From: Acidobacteriaceae bacterium
GTDB taxonomy: Bacteria > Acidobacteriota > Terriglobia > Terriglobales > Acidobacteriaceae
Length of the DNA stretch: 64,000 nucleotides
Direction: 5' to 3'
Assembly: GCA_003170825.1 (NCBI GenBank)
Contig: PMYL01000054.1
Span: forward strand, 183,894-247,893
The notes beneath the pieces were generated by a model. That model made no database searches. It was not told the origin of the DNA and worked only from the letters and a program-made list of their open reading frames with translations. Below are positions 38,336-46,310 of this stretch, one piece after another. Numbering within the stretch: position 1 is the stretch's first letter; every line of letters begins with the position of its first letter. The translations under genes were made by a program, and so were the position numbers.

Positions 38336-40033
38336 GTGAAGATCGCACTGGCCCAGATCAATCCAACAGTCGGGGATTTCAGCGGAAATCTTGAAAAAAT
38401 CGTTGCCGCCAGCCGACGCGCGGCCACCCTTGGAGCGCGGCTGACGGTGTTCTCCGAGCTGGTGATCTGCGGCTACCCGCCGGCCGATTTCCTGGAAAAG
38501 CCCAGCTTCCTGGCCCGGTGCCGCACGGCAGTGGATGAGCTGGCCGCGGCTACCCGGGAGTTGCAAACCGCCGTGCTGGCGGGCGTGGCCCTGCCGGCGG
38601 AGAGAGAGACGGGCAAGCCGGGGTCCCCAGCGACTGGTCGTCGTCGCTGGGGTGGTAAGCCGGCCGTGAATGCCGCCGTTCTGCTGGATGGCGGCCGTCT
38701 GCTGCTTGAACAGCACAAGCGGCTGCTGCCGTTTTACGACGTATTCGACGAGCAGCGCTACTTTGCCGCGTCCCGGCCGCAGCAGGTGGTGGAACTGGAC
38801 GGTGTGCGGCTGGCCATCACCATCTGCGAGGACGCCTGGAACGACAAGAACTTCTGGCCGCGGCGCCTTTACAAGGTCGATCCGATGGAAGAGTTGATGC
38901 GCCAGCAGCCGGCTGTGCATATCAATCTGTCCTCGTCGCCCTTTTGGCATGGGAAGCGCGCGATTCGGCGCGAGATGCTGGCGGCCATTGCCCGGCGCGA
39001 CGGCGTGCCGGTGCTGATGTGCAACCAGGTGGGCGGCAACGACAGCCTGATCTTCGACGGCTCTTCGCTGGCCCTCAACGCGCGCGGAGAGTTGATCGCC
39101 CAGGCCGCCTCGTTCGAGGAGGACCTGGTGGTGGTGGACCCTTTGAATCCAGGGGTTGATGCGCCGGTGCTGGCTGCCCAGGCAGAGGACGATACCGCGG
39201 CCGCTTACCAGGCCCTGGTGCTTGGCACGCGCGATTACGTTCGCAAGTGCGGTTTTCGCAAGGCCCTCGTAGGCCTGAGCGGCGGCATCGACTCGGCGCT
39301 GGTGGCGGCCATCGCCAAAGACGCGTTGGGCGCTGAAAACGTGCTCGGGATCGGGATGCCCAGCCCCTACTCCTCCGCGGGCTCGATCGACGACAGCCGC
39401 CAGTTGGCCGCCAACCTTGGGATTCGTTATGAGGTGATCGGCATCAGCGGCCTGTTCGGCGAGTACACCCGCGCGCTGGAGCCGCTGTTTGCAGGGATGA
39501 AGCCAGACACCACCGAGGAGAACATCCAATCCCGGATACGCGGCTGCGTGCTGATGGCGCTCTCCAACAAGTTCTCAGCCCTGGTGCTCACTACGGGGAA
39601 CAAATCGGAGATGGCTGTTGGGTACTGCACCCTCTACGGCGATATGGTGGGGGCCTTGGCGGTGATCGGCGACCTGGTGAAGACCCGGGTCTACGCGGTC
39701 TGCCGCTGGCTCAACCGCTCGGGCGAGGTGATTCCCCAAGCGGTTCTTGAGAAGCCGCCTTCCGCCGAGCTGCGTCCGGACCAGAAGGACATCGACTCGC
39801 TGCCGCCCTACGAGGTTCTGGACCCGATTCTGGAAGCCTACGTGGAGCGTTATGAGACCCCCGAGCGCATTGCCCTGGAACACGGATTTTCCCTGGAACT
39901 CGTCCAACAGGTGGTGCGCCTGGTGGAACGTTCCGAGTACAAACGCCAGCAGGCCGCGCCGGTCCTGAAGGTGACCTCCAAATCGTTTGGCATGGGGCGC
40001 AGATTTCCCATTGCCGTCAAAGTTCAGGTATAA
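38336..40033 (+). CDS. nadE: glutamine-dependent NAD+ synthetase
   Basis: The last step of NAD synthesis: amidation of deamido-NAD with glutamine nitrogen and ATP. The 565-residue protein is a fusion of an N-terminal nitrilase-type glutaminase (residues 1-260; triad E41 in FSELVICGYPP, K128 in EQHKRLLP, C164 in TICEDAW) and a C-terminal synthetase with the P-loop LSGGIDSAL (about residue 315) and TTGNKSEMAVGY. A Gly/Pro/Arg-rich insertion (residues about 89-110) precedes the catalytic Lys. The start is GTG at 38336. It is followed by the DsbA-like gene after 42 bases. Confidence 0.94.
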   Translation: MKIALAQINPTVGDFSGNLEKIVAASRRAATLGARLTVFSELVICGYPPADFLEKPSFLARCRTAVDELAAATRELQTAVLAGVALPAERETGKPGSPATGRRRWGGKPAVNAAVLLDGGRLLLEQHKRLLPFYDVFDEQRYFAASRPQQVVELDGVRLAITICEDAWNDKNFWPRRLYKVDPMEELMRQQPAVHINLSSSPFWHGKRAIRREMLAAIARRDGVPVLMCNQVGGNDSLIFDGSSLALNARGELIAQAASFEEDLVVVDPLNPGVDAPVLAAQAEDDTAAAYQALVLGTRDYVRKCGFRKALVGLSGGIDSALVAAIAKDALGAENVLGIGMPSPYSSAGSIDDSRQLAANLGIRYEVIGISGLFGEYTRALEPLFAGMKPDTTEENIQSRIRGCVLMALSNKFSALVLTTGNKSEMAVGYCTLYGDMVGALAVIGDLVKTRVYAVCRWLNRSGEVIPQAVLEKPPSAELRPDQKDIDSLPPYEVLDPILEAYVERYETPERIALEHGFSLELVQQVVRLVERSEYKRQQAAPVLKVTSKSFGMGRRFPIAVKVQV

Positions 40034-40075
40034 GCTATAAGTCGGGAGCCTTCCCGCAGTTTAAGGAGAAACAGC

Positions 40076-41092
40076 TTGATCCGTCTGTCCGCCCGTCTTG
40101 CCAGCGCACGTCTTTCCAGCGTTGTCGTGCTGGTTCTGTTTTCGTTGCCCGTCTTCGAAGCCGCTGCCCAGCAGCAGGTTCCATCCGCACCAGTGGCACA
40201 GGAGCCATCCGGGACAGCCCCGTCGGCGCCGGCTCCCTCCGCGGCGCCCGTGTTTCCCAAGCCCGACCCCGCGGACTTTACCGCTTCTTCGCCCACCAAG
40301 GAAGTCGTCAACGCCTTCATCCAGGCCAATCTGGGCTTCGATGACAACAACATCTGGCAGGTGCAGGCCATTCACAAGACCTCGGTTGAGGGTATCAGCA
40401 AGGTGGTGGTTCTGATCGGGGACAAGAGTGGCAAACAGAAGCCCTATCAGTTCCCGTTCTTCGTGCTCGCCGATGGCAAGCACATTATCGTAGGCGAAAA
40501 GATTATCCCCTTCGGAGAACACCCGTTTGCCGAGTACCGCGCGCTGTTGCAGCAGAGGGCCGACGGTCCCTATCGGGGCTCGGCCTCCAAGGACCTGGAA
40601 CTGGTCGAGTTTGCCGACTTCCAGTGCCCGCACTGCAAGGAAGCGCAGGCCAACATAGAAAAGCTGGTGGCCGACTTTCCCAAAGCGCGCATTGTCTTTC
40701 AGAACTATCTGATTCCTCAGCATCCTGCGGCTGCCGGGGCGGCTGCCTACGGCGTCTGCGTGACCAAGCAGGGCGGCAGCACCGCCTTCTTCCAGTTCGC
40801 CTCGGCGATCTTTGACGGTCAGGACGGGCTGGCCACGGCGGACGGCGCCACCCTTACGTTGAACAGCGCCGTGGCCAAAGCCGGCCTGGACCCGGCTAAG
40901 ATCGCGGCCTGCGCGGCGACCCCGGAGACCAAGGCGGTTGTGGACGCCTCCTCCAAGCTGGGCATCGACCTGGGTATCGCCTCTGTGCCCTCGCTAGTAA
41001 TCAACGGCCGCCAGGTTCCAGCAAACGCTCCTTACGACACCATCAAGCAGATCGTCGAGTATCAGGAGAAGATGGACGGCATAGCTCAGTAA
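40076..41092 (+). CDS. exported DsbA-like thioredoxin-fold protein
   Basis: A 338-residue periplasmic protein. TTG at 40076 follows AAGGAG and begins a signal peptide (hydrophobic residues 14-30). An Ala/Pro-rich linker (35-65) leads to an N-terminal domain (about 66-160) and a DsbA-type thioredoxin domain (about 168-335) with CPHC at C184-C187 and a cis-Pro loop in ASVPSLVING. The CPHC motif is that of oxidising DsbA proteins and of BdbD/Fernandez-type families, so disulfide formation or isomerisation is likely. DsbD in this window could be its electron partner. It ends at a strong terminator. Confidence 0.85.
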   Translation: MIRLSARLASARLSSVVVLVLFSLPVFEAAAQQQVPSAPVAQEPSGTAPSAPAPSAAPVFPKPDPADFTASSPTKEVVNAFIQANLGFDDNNIWQVQAIHKTSVEGISKVVVLIGDKSGKQKPYQFPFFVLADGKHIIVGEKIIPFGEHPFAEYRALLQQRADGPYRGSASKDLELVEFADFQCPHCKEAQANIEKLVADFPKARIVFQNYLIPQHPAAAGAAAYGVCVTKQGGSTAFFQFASAIFDGQDGLATADGATLTLNSAVAKAGLDPAKIAACAATPETKAVVDASSKLGIDLGIASVPSLVINGRQVPANAPYDTIKQIVEYQEKMDGIAQ

Positions 41093-41126
41093 GACTGCGA
41101 CGACCGAACGATGGCAGGGGAAGTTG

Positions 41127-41179
41127 CCCCGCAAAGCCGGCGCGATCCCGATGCCAGGGATCGCGCCGGTTTTGCGGGG
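41127..41179. terminator. long bidirectional terminator
   Basis: A 23-bp stem (41127-41149 with 41157-41179) with one G-U pair and a 7-base loop lies between the convergent DsbA-like gene and the secretin gene. It can serve both. Confidence 0.85.
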
Positions 41180-41221
41180 GTGAACTCTGCGCGTCTTTCG
41201 GCAATGCGAGGGACGCGTGGC

Positions 41222-43234
41222 CTATCGAGCAGTAGTACCCTTATCCACGCGCATCATGGGAGAGTGGCCGGCAGCCTGCGTTCCGCGAATAACGTGGGGT
41301 GTAATCACGACGACCAGTGTGGCAAAACTCTTCTGGGTGTCTTTGCCGGTGAGGTTGTTCAGGCCGGGAATCTCGCTGATTCCCGGCACCCCACTGATGG
41401 CGCGGCTCTCCTGCTTGTCCAGATCGCTGATGACCACCACACCCTCGCCCTGCCTGAGCGTCACCACGCCGGAATAGGCGCGATTGTTGAGAATGGGATT
41501 GCCATTGATGGACGATCCGGCGAGGGCATCGATTTTCAGGTCGAGGGTGAGGGCAACGTCGTTGTTGCGCATCACCTTGGGGGTCGCCTTGAGGGTCATG
41601 CCTAGATCCTGGTATTCGACCTGCGGAACGTTCGGCACGCTGCTGCTCAAGGAAGAGAGCAGCGAAGTCAGGCTGCCGGAGGCTCCGGCGCCGGTGAGCC
41701 CTGGAATATTCGGGACGCTGGGCGAGAGACTGGAGAAGGAGGAGGTTTGGATGGGATAGCGCTCGCCTAAGGTGAGCGTACCCACCTCGCCGTCGCCCAG
41801 GCGCAACTGTATCTGGTCCAGTTCCCGCGAGTCCGAGGAGTTCAGGTTGAGGTTGGCCGAGGCCGAGCCGGGAGCCACGGCGGACAGCGTCTTCCCGCCG
41901 CCAAATGTGGCGATTCCATTCGAGAAAAGGGAACTCGATACCTGACCGGAGGCCAGCAGAATGCCGAGAATCGTCAAGGTGTCGCCGGGGGCGGCCAGCC
42001 CCGAGGAGATAATCTGCTGCACCAAGGCCTGATTCCCGTTCAGGATGGACTGTTCCTCGGCGTAGACGTTGAAGGCTGATATCGACTGCGGCGGCTGGAC
42101 TCCCGTATTGCGCTCGCTGGTGTGCGCAATCTGGATCAAGCGCACCTCAAGCAGCACCTGGTTGCGCCCGTCCAAAAGCTCGCGCATGGTGGCGTTGAAG
42201 GCGTTCAGCGAGCTCTCCGGCGCGCGAACGGTGATGGTTCCGGCCGAATGGTCCACCGTGGCCTGCAGCATCTGAAACACGTTTTTGGCCAGATTGGCCA
42301 CTTCGTCCATTTCCGTCGAGTTCAGGCCGTAAAGATAGATGGTTTCCAATTCCTGGCGTATGAATCGCTGGCGGTTTTCGGAAGTGTCGCGCGCCACCAG
42401 CACGCGGTGCGCGTCCAGCGGAACGTAGAACGAATTGGTCATCAGACCCACGATTCGCATGGCCTGCGCGAAGCCGGCGTCATCCATGTCCAGGCGGATC
42501 TGTGTGGAAAGGACGCCGTCGTCCACGGTGGCATCCAGCCCGTAGGCTTTGAAGACCTGCTGGATGGCCTGACGCTGGTCGGTGTGCAAGTGGAAGCTAT
42601 GCACTTCCGCAGAGTGCGCAAGCTCAGGCGCATCGCCGGCCGTTTCCGCGCCCTGCTCGTAGAGGGGCCTCGACAGCCCGAGCAGGGCGTCGTCGCCGAG
42701 TTCGTGCAGGTGTTCGGTGGCCTGGATGTTCCTGGGGTCGAGTTCGAGAGCGCGCGCCAGGGCGTCGCGCGCGGCAACCGCATCGCCGAGGAGCCTGTCT
42801 TTGGCTGCGGCTTGAATCATCGCCGTTACCGCGTGACTGCGGGCCAGATCGGCCGCCAGCGGGTAGTTGGCGTTGGAGGGGTCAAGCGCGGCCGCCTGCT
42901 GGAAATCGCGCATCGCCTCTTCAAACTTCTCCTTCTCAAAAAGCTTGCTTGCCGCAAGGAAGAGCTTGACCGCGCGGCGGCGGTCACTGCCGCTGGGCTG
43001 TTTGGCCGGTTTGGGGTCTTTGGCAGGCGCCGCGGCAGGCGTCGCGCTCTGCGCTGGCGAGGACGGCGGCGGCGTTGGCTGGCCCGGCGGCAGAGGACTC
43101 GCCGTTTGGGGCTGTACGACGCCGGGGAAAATCGCCAGCAGGAGTCCAGCCGCAAAGAAGCTCGGCAATGGGTTCGTCCGGCGGCCCGTCCGCAGGCGCG
43201 TTTGGGAGCTGATTTGCGATGGATGCGGCTTCAC
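41222..43234 (-). CDS. TPR-containing secretin (GspD/PilQ superfamily)
   Basis: A 670-residue exported protein that should form an outer-membrane ring. GTG at 43234 overlaps the HAD stop (GTGA), so the two are coupled; a frame extending 16 codons upstream is unlikely. It has a signal peptide (residues 20-42), a Pro/Ala linker, TPR-type helices (about 75-190), N0/N1-like domains (about 205-370) and a C-terminal secretin core (about 440-650), which ends in VPQVEYQDLGMTLKATP and GVPGISEIPGLNNLTG. No pilus or secretion genes are adjacent, so its machine is elsewhere or it works alone. Confidence 0.88.
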   Translation of the reverse strand: MKPHPSQISSQTRLRTGRRTNPLPSFFAAGLLLAIFPGVVQPQTASPLPPGQPTPPPSSPAQSATPAAAPAKDPKPAKQPSGSDRRRAVKLFLAASKLFEKEKFEEAMRDFQQAAALDPSNANYPLAADLARSHAVTAMIQAAAKDRLLGDAVAARDALARALELDPRNIQATEHLHELGDDALLGLSRPLYEQGAETAGDAPELAHSAEVHSFHLHTDQRQAIQQVFKAYGLDATVDDGVLSTQIRLDMDDAGFAQAMRIVGLMTNSFYVPLDAHRVLVARDTSENRQRFIRQELETIYLYGLNSTEMDEVANLAKNVFQMLQATVDHSAGTITVRAPESSLNAFNATMRELLDGRNQVLLEVRLIQIAHTSERNTGVQPPQSISAFNVYAEEQSILNGNQALVQQIISSGLAAPGDTLTILGILLASGQVSSSLFSNGIATFGGGKTLSAVAPGSASANLNLNSSDSRELDQIQLRLGDGEVGTLTLGERYPIQTSSFSSLSPSVPNIPGLTGAGASGSLTSLLSSLSSSVPNVPQVEYQDLGMTLKATPKVMRNNDVALTLDLKIDALAGSSINGNPILNNRAYSGVVTLRQGEGVVVISDLDKQESRAISGVPGISEIPGLNNLTGKDTQKSFATLVVVITPHVIRGTQAAGHSPMMRVDKGTTAR

Positions 43235-43968
43235 TGTGCGGTCCGTGTGAAGGCCAGGAGATCGGCCAGCGACGAGGCGCAAACCTCCGGCTGATGCTTG
43301 AGCAACTCATCGAAGCTGTATTTGCCGGTGGCTACGGCAATCACGGACAGGAAGTTGGCGCGCGCCGCCTCGATGTCGCGTGGGGTGTCGCCCACGACAC
43401 AGATGCCGGCTCCGCCGCCGGCCAGTTCCCTGGCTTTGCGCGCCGCCTGTCCGATCAGTTCCGAGCGAATGGGAAAATGGTCGCTGAAGCCGCCGAAGCG
43501 GAACCACTGGCGCAGGCCGGCTTGCTCGACTTTGATCCAGCCAATCATTTCCAGGTTGCCGGTGGCCACGCCCAGCAGGGCGCCGCGCCGCGCCAGGTGG
43601 TCCAGAGCCTGTTCGACGCCCGGCATGCGCACCAGGTCCATCTCGTGCCGCCGTTCGGCAACCGTGTTGCGCATCGCTTCCAGGATGGCCTCGATGCGCG
43701 GCTCCAGGACCTCGGCGGGAATGCCCGCCTGATGGCAAGCCTCGCGCAGGATCGCCGTATCGGTGCTGCCGTGCAGCAGGATGCCGGCCAGGGTGATCTC
43801 AAATCCCGTCACCCGCTGCACGCTGGAGGCAAAGGAGTCGAAGTGGACGCGGTCGCGGCTGCGCAACAGCGTGCCGTCGATGTCGAAGAGATAGGCGTCC
43901 TGCGCGTCCCAGGCAAAGCCCGGCTCGATGGCAACGCGCGCTTCCTGGGTGGGTGGAATTGTCAGCAT
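43231..43968 (-). CDS. HAD-superfamily hydrolase
   Basis: A 245-residue phosphatase-like HAD protein (phosphoglycolate phosphatase type). Motif I is FDIDGTLL (about residues 28-36), with a helical cap (about 45-125), motif II Thr in GVATGN, and motif IV in ICVVGDTPRDIEAAR. The last six codons share bases with the start of the secretin gene. It follows the Fis-like gene by 17 bases. The substrate is unknown. Confidence 0.85.
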   Translation of the reverse strand: MLTIPPTQEARVAIEPGFAWDAQDAYLFDIDGTLLRSRDRVHFDSFASSVQRVTGFEITLAGILLHGSTDTAILREACHQAGIPAEVLEPRIEAILEAMRNTVAERRHEMDLVRMPGVEQALDHLARRGALLGVATGNLEMIGWIKVEQAGLRQWFRFGGFSDHFPIRSELIGQAARKARELAGGGAGICVVGDTPRDIEAARANFLSVIAVATGKYSFDELLKHQPEVCASSLADLLAFTRTAQ

Positions 43969-43985
43969 GTCTTCAAGTAAAAACG

Positions 43986-44273
43986 TCAGCCTTGGCGGAA
44001 GCTCTGGCGTACCGCGCTATACACAGGACGTTCGCTGCGCGGTGGACGCTTGAGCGTGGCGCGCACCTCGGCCAGATCCAGTCCCAGTTCCGCCATGGCG
44101 CGGCTAAGCGTGTTGCGGTGCATCCCCAACTCTTCGGCCGCCTTACACTGATTCCCCCTGTGTGCCACCAATACTTCGCGCAGATATTGTCTCTTGAAAT
44201 CGCGCACGGCGTCGTCGTAGCGAATGCCGCTGGAGTGCATTTGCGCCACCAGATTGTCCAGTTCTCGTCTCAC
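43986..44273 (-). CDS. Fis-type helix-turn-helix regulator
   Basis: A 95-residue DNA-binding protein. I chose GTG at 44273 because AGAGGTGG sits 2-4 bases upstream; the frame runs further up without a site. The N-terminal part (RRELDNLVAQMHSSGIRYDDAVRDFKRQYL) is an amphipathic dimerisation helix. The C-terminal HTH is GNQCKAAEELGMHRNTLSRAMAELGLD, as in Fis and NtrC-type regulators. A basic Pro/Arg tail follows (KRPPRSERPVY). It sits between cvpA and the HAD/secretin pair and may control this operon. Confidence 0.85.
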   Translation of the reverse strand: MRRELDNLVAQMHSSGIRYDDAVRDFKRQYLREVLVAHRGNQCKAAEELGMHRNTLSRAMAELGLDLAEVRATLKRPPRSERPVYSAVRQSFRQG

Positions 44274-44335
44274 ATCCACCTCTTGCTGTATGAGTTTGCC
44301 AATTCCTGGCCGCCAGGCCCTTCTTAAATTTGCAA

Positions 44336-44890
44336 TCAATCGTGATTGGGGTGCATCCACTGGGGTGACTCTACTTCCAGTGTCCTCAGTCCGTGCCGGA
44401 TGCGGTTGGCCAGCTCCGAGGGGGTCGTGTGCGCACTCAGATGACAGGCCCCGAGAAACATTCTGGGCAGTTTAGCCTCCGCCAGCCAGTGCTCTTCCGG
44501 ATAGAAGGCCGCGATCACGAGGATGCCCAACGTAACCAGGAACACGCCCTGCAAGAATCCGAAGACTGCTCCGGCAAGTCCATCGAGGCAGCCCAATCCC
44601 AGCATACGAAAGGCTCTCGCCAGAAAAGCTCCGATGATGGCCGCGACTGCCATCACCAACAGCGCAATCAGCACGAATGCTAGGGTGTCGGCCACTGCCC
44701 GGATGCGGATCGCGGGCATGAACAGCGCCGCGAGATGGCCGTAATTCCAGGCCGCAATCACCAAACCCAGCAGAAGCCCGCCCAGCGAGCAGAGCGAGCG
44801 GAAGAATCCCTGTGACAGCCCGCCGAGCACAGCTGCCGCCATGATGAACACGATGGCCCAATCTACCCACGTCCAGCCAACCCATTCCAT
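44336..44890 (-). CDS. cvpA: CvpA-family membrane protein
   Basis: A 184-residue inner-membrane protein with four hydrophobic segments (about residues 10-28, 36-52, 71-95, 112-130). The family signature is visible in DWAIVFIMAAAVLGGLSQGFFRSLCSLGGLLLGLVIA and in GCLDGLAGAVFGFLQGVFLV. CvpA proteins are required for colicin V production and membrane-stress tolerance in enterobacteria; the biochemical role is unknown. It is 19 bases after purC, an association also common elsewhere (cvpA-purF). Confidence 0.88.
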   Translation of the reverse strand: MEWVGWTWVDWAIVFIMAAAVLGGLSQGFFRSLCSLGGLLLGLVIAAWNYGHLAALFMPAIRIRAVADTLAFVLIALLVMAVAAIIGAFLARAFRMLGLGCLDGLAGAVFGFLQGVFLVTLGILVIAAFYPEEHWLAEAKLPRMFLGACHLSAHTTPSELANRIRHGLRTLEVESPQWMHPNHD

Positions 44891-44909
44891 TTTGCGCTCC
44901 GTCCACGGC

Positions 44910-45815
44910 CTACAGATTGAGATCCCGCCCGGTCAAGCGGCGGAAGGCTTCAAGATACTTGGTTTGTGTCTGCGCTACCACCTCGTCCGGGAGAGCGGGC
45001 GCAGGCGCCTGTTTGTTCCAGCGGATTGCTTCAAGATAATCGCGCACGAACTGTTTGTCGAATGACGGCTGCGCGCCACCGGGCTTCCAAGCCGCACCCT
45101 CCCAAAAACGCGAGGAATCCGGCGTCAATACCTCATCGGCAAGGATAATCCCTTCCGCGGTTCTGCCAAACTCAAATTTTGTGTCGGCCAGGATCAATCC
45201 GCGCGACTCGGCATGTTCAGCGGCTTTGCGGTAGATTGCCAGCGTCAAGCGGCGCAACTGAGAGGCATCGGCGGCGCCCACCAGCGCCTCGGTGTCAGCA
45301 AAAGAGATGTTCTCGTCGTGCGCGCCGTCCTGGCTCTTGGTGGCGGGGGTAAACACCGGCTCCGGGAGCCGCGACCCATCGAGGAGGCCGGCCGGGAGCG
45401 GGATGCCGCAAACGGTTCCACTGGTCTGATACTCCTTCCAGCCCGAACCGGCAAGGTAGCCGCGGGCCACGCACTCGACGGGAAACATGGCTGCCCGCTT
45501 CACCAGCATGGAGCGGCCTTCCAGTTGGTTCGCGTAGGGCTGCAGCGCGGCGGGAAACTGGGCGACGTCGGCCGTGATCAGGTGATTAGGCACAAGATGC
45601 GACAGCAAGTCGAACCAGAACAGCGAAATCTGGGTCAGAATTTTTCCCTTGCCCGGAATGCCCGTGCCCAGCACGTGGTCGAATGCCGAGATGCGATCGG
45701 TGGCCACCAGCAGCAGCGCGTCCTGTCCCGCGTAGGGCACCGCATAGAGGTCGCGTACCTTGCCCCGGCCAAGGAGGGTGGTTGCGCCCAGATTCGTTGT
45801 CAAGAGAGCTGTCAC
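44910..45815 (-). CDS. purC: SAICAR synthetase
   Basis: Purine biosynthesis: it joins CAIR and aspartate with ATP to give SAICAR. The 301-residue protein is the longer type of the family. It opens with LLGRGKVRDLYAVP (nucleotide site), then DRISAFDHVLGTGIPGKGKILTQIS, and has the substrate motif PVECVARGYLAGSGWKEY and LILADTKFEFG. The C-terminal helix TQTKYLEAFRRLTG is typical. It leads the run purC-cvpA-fis-HAD-secretin. Confidence 0.95.
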   Translation of the reverse strand: MTALLTTNLGATTLLGRGKVRDLYAVPYAGQDALLLVATDRISAFDHVLGTGIPGKGKILTQISLFWFDLLSHLVPNHLITADVAQFPAALQPYANQLEGRSMLVKRAAMFPVECVARGYLAGSGWKEYQTSGTVCGIPLPAGLLDGSRLPEPVFTPATKSQDGAHDENISFADTEALVGAADASQLRRLTLAIYRKAAEHAESRGLILADTKFEFGRTAEGIILADEVLTPDSSRFWEGAAWKPGGAQPSFDKQFVRDYLEAIRWNKQAPAPALPDEVVAQTQTKYLEAFRRLTGRDLNL

Positions 45816-46031
45816 TGGAGAGCCTTACCTCGGAGGGAACTGAATCTTCGATTTTCCAGCGCGAGGCGGCGTTTGTCAATGTGCGGTGTGGCAGCGGGCA
45901 TGTTCAGAATTGACCAGCAACGGCGGTGGAAGGAGTGGTCCAATATAAGCAGTAATGCCCTGAGGAAAAAATAAACCATACCCCTGTGATGGCCGTCACG
46001 GAACGCACTTTCCGCATGGGAGACACTCCAG

Positions 46032-46060
46032 TTGTCAACATGGTTCGGAGGGCGTGTAAG
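46032..46060 (+). promoter_or_regulatory. candidate promoter of a small RNA gene
   Basis: TTGTCA at 46032-46037 and TGTAAG at 46055-46060 are separated by 17 bases. The -35 is identical to the strong promoter at 271. The predicted start is near 46067. Confidence 0.5.
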
Positions 46061-46066
46061 AAAAGC

Positions 46067-46248
46067 TCTCTTAGAGCCGGGCGACACGAGGCAGCAGTGG
46101 AAAGGGGAAGCCGCGGCTAGCTTCGTTTGTGCAGGGATCACCAGTAGCCGCGTGCTACCGACCTCCAGCGCCGGCTACTGGTCCCCGTCTTTATCTTGTA
46201 TCCAACAAGCGCCTCCGAAGAGAAGTGATCCTTCGGGGGCGATTTTTT
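46067..46248 (+). ncRNA. candidate structured small RNA of about 180 nt, class unknown
   Basis: The region lies between two leftward genes (purC and smc), carries no credible ORF, and has its own promoter and intrinsic terminator on the plus strand, so it should make an independent transcript. Predicted helices: GCTCT-CTT-AGAGC near its 5' end, AGCC-GC-GGCT around 46110, a perfect 11-bp stem ACCAGTAGCCG with CGGCTACTGGT (46140-46150 and 46172-46182), CTTGT-ACAAG (46194-46208) and the terminator stem. It does not match RNase P, SRP or tmRNA core motifs that I know. 6S RNA was considered, but the end-to-end pairing expected of it is missing. Confidence 0.5.
46210..46248 (+). terminator. Rho-independent terminator of the candidate small RNA
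   Basis: CGCCTCCGAAG (46210-46220) pairs with CTTCGGGGGCG (46231-46241) through a 10-base loop and one T-G pair, then TTTTTT at 46243-46248. The T tract is on the plus strand only, so it does not serve smc. Confidence 0.85.
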
Positions 46249-46310
46249 GCCTGAAAACTCATACGAGGCGCAATCACAACAACTGAGGAGAGCGGCCGAG
46301 CATTCCGCAG

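Noticed and set aside
46067..46248. 6S RNA, RNase P, SRP or tmRNA identity for the small RNA
   Set aside because: The end-to-end pairing of 6S is missing, and the P4 motifs of RNase P, the GGAAGG tetraloop region of SRP RNA and the tag-encoding region of tmRNA are not seen.
46032..46286. 84-codon frame within the candidate small RNA
   Set aside because: It runs straight through the terminator and its T tract, its composition is not protein-like, and it has no ribosome site.
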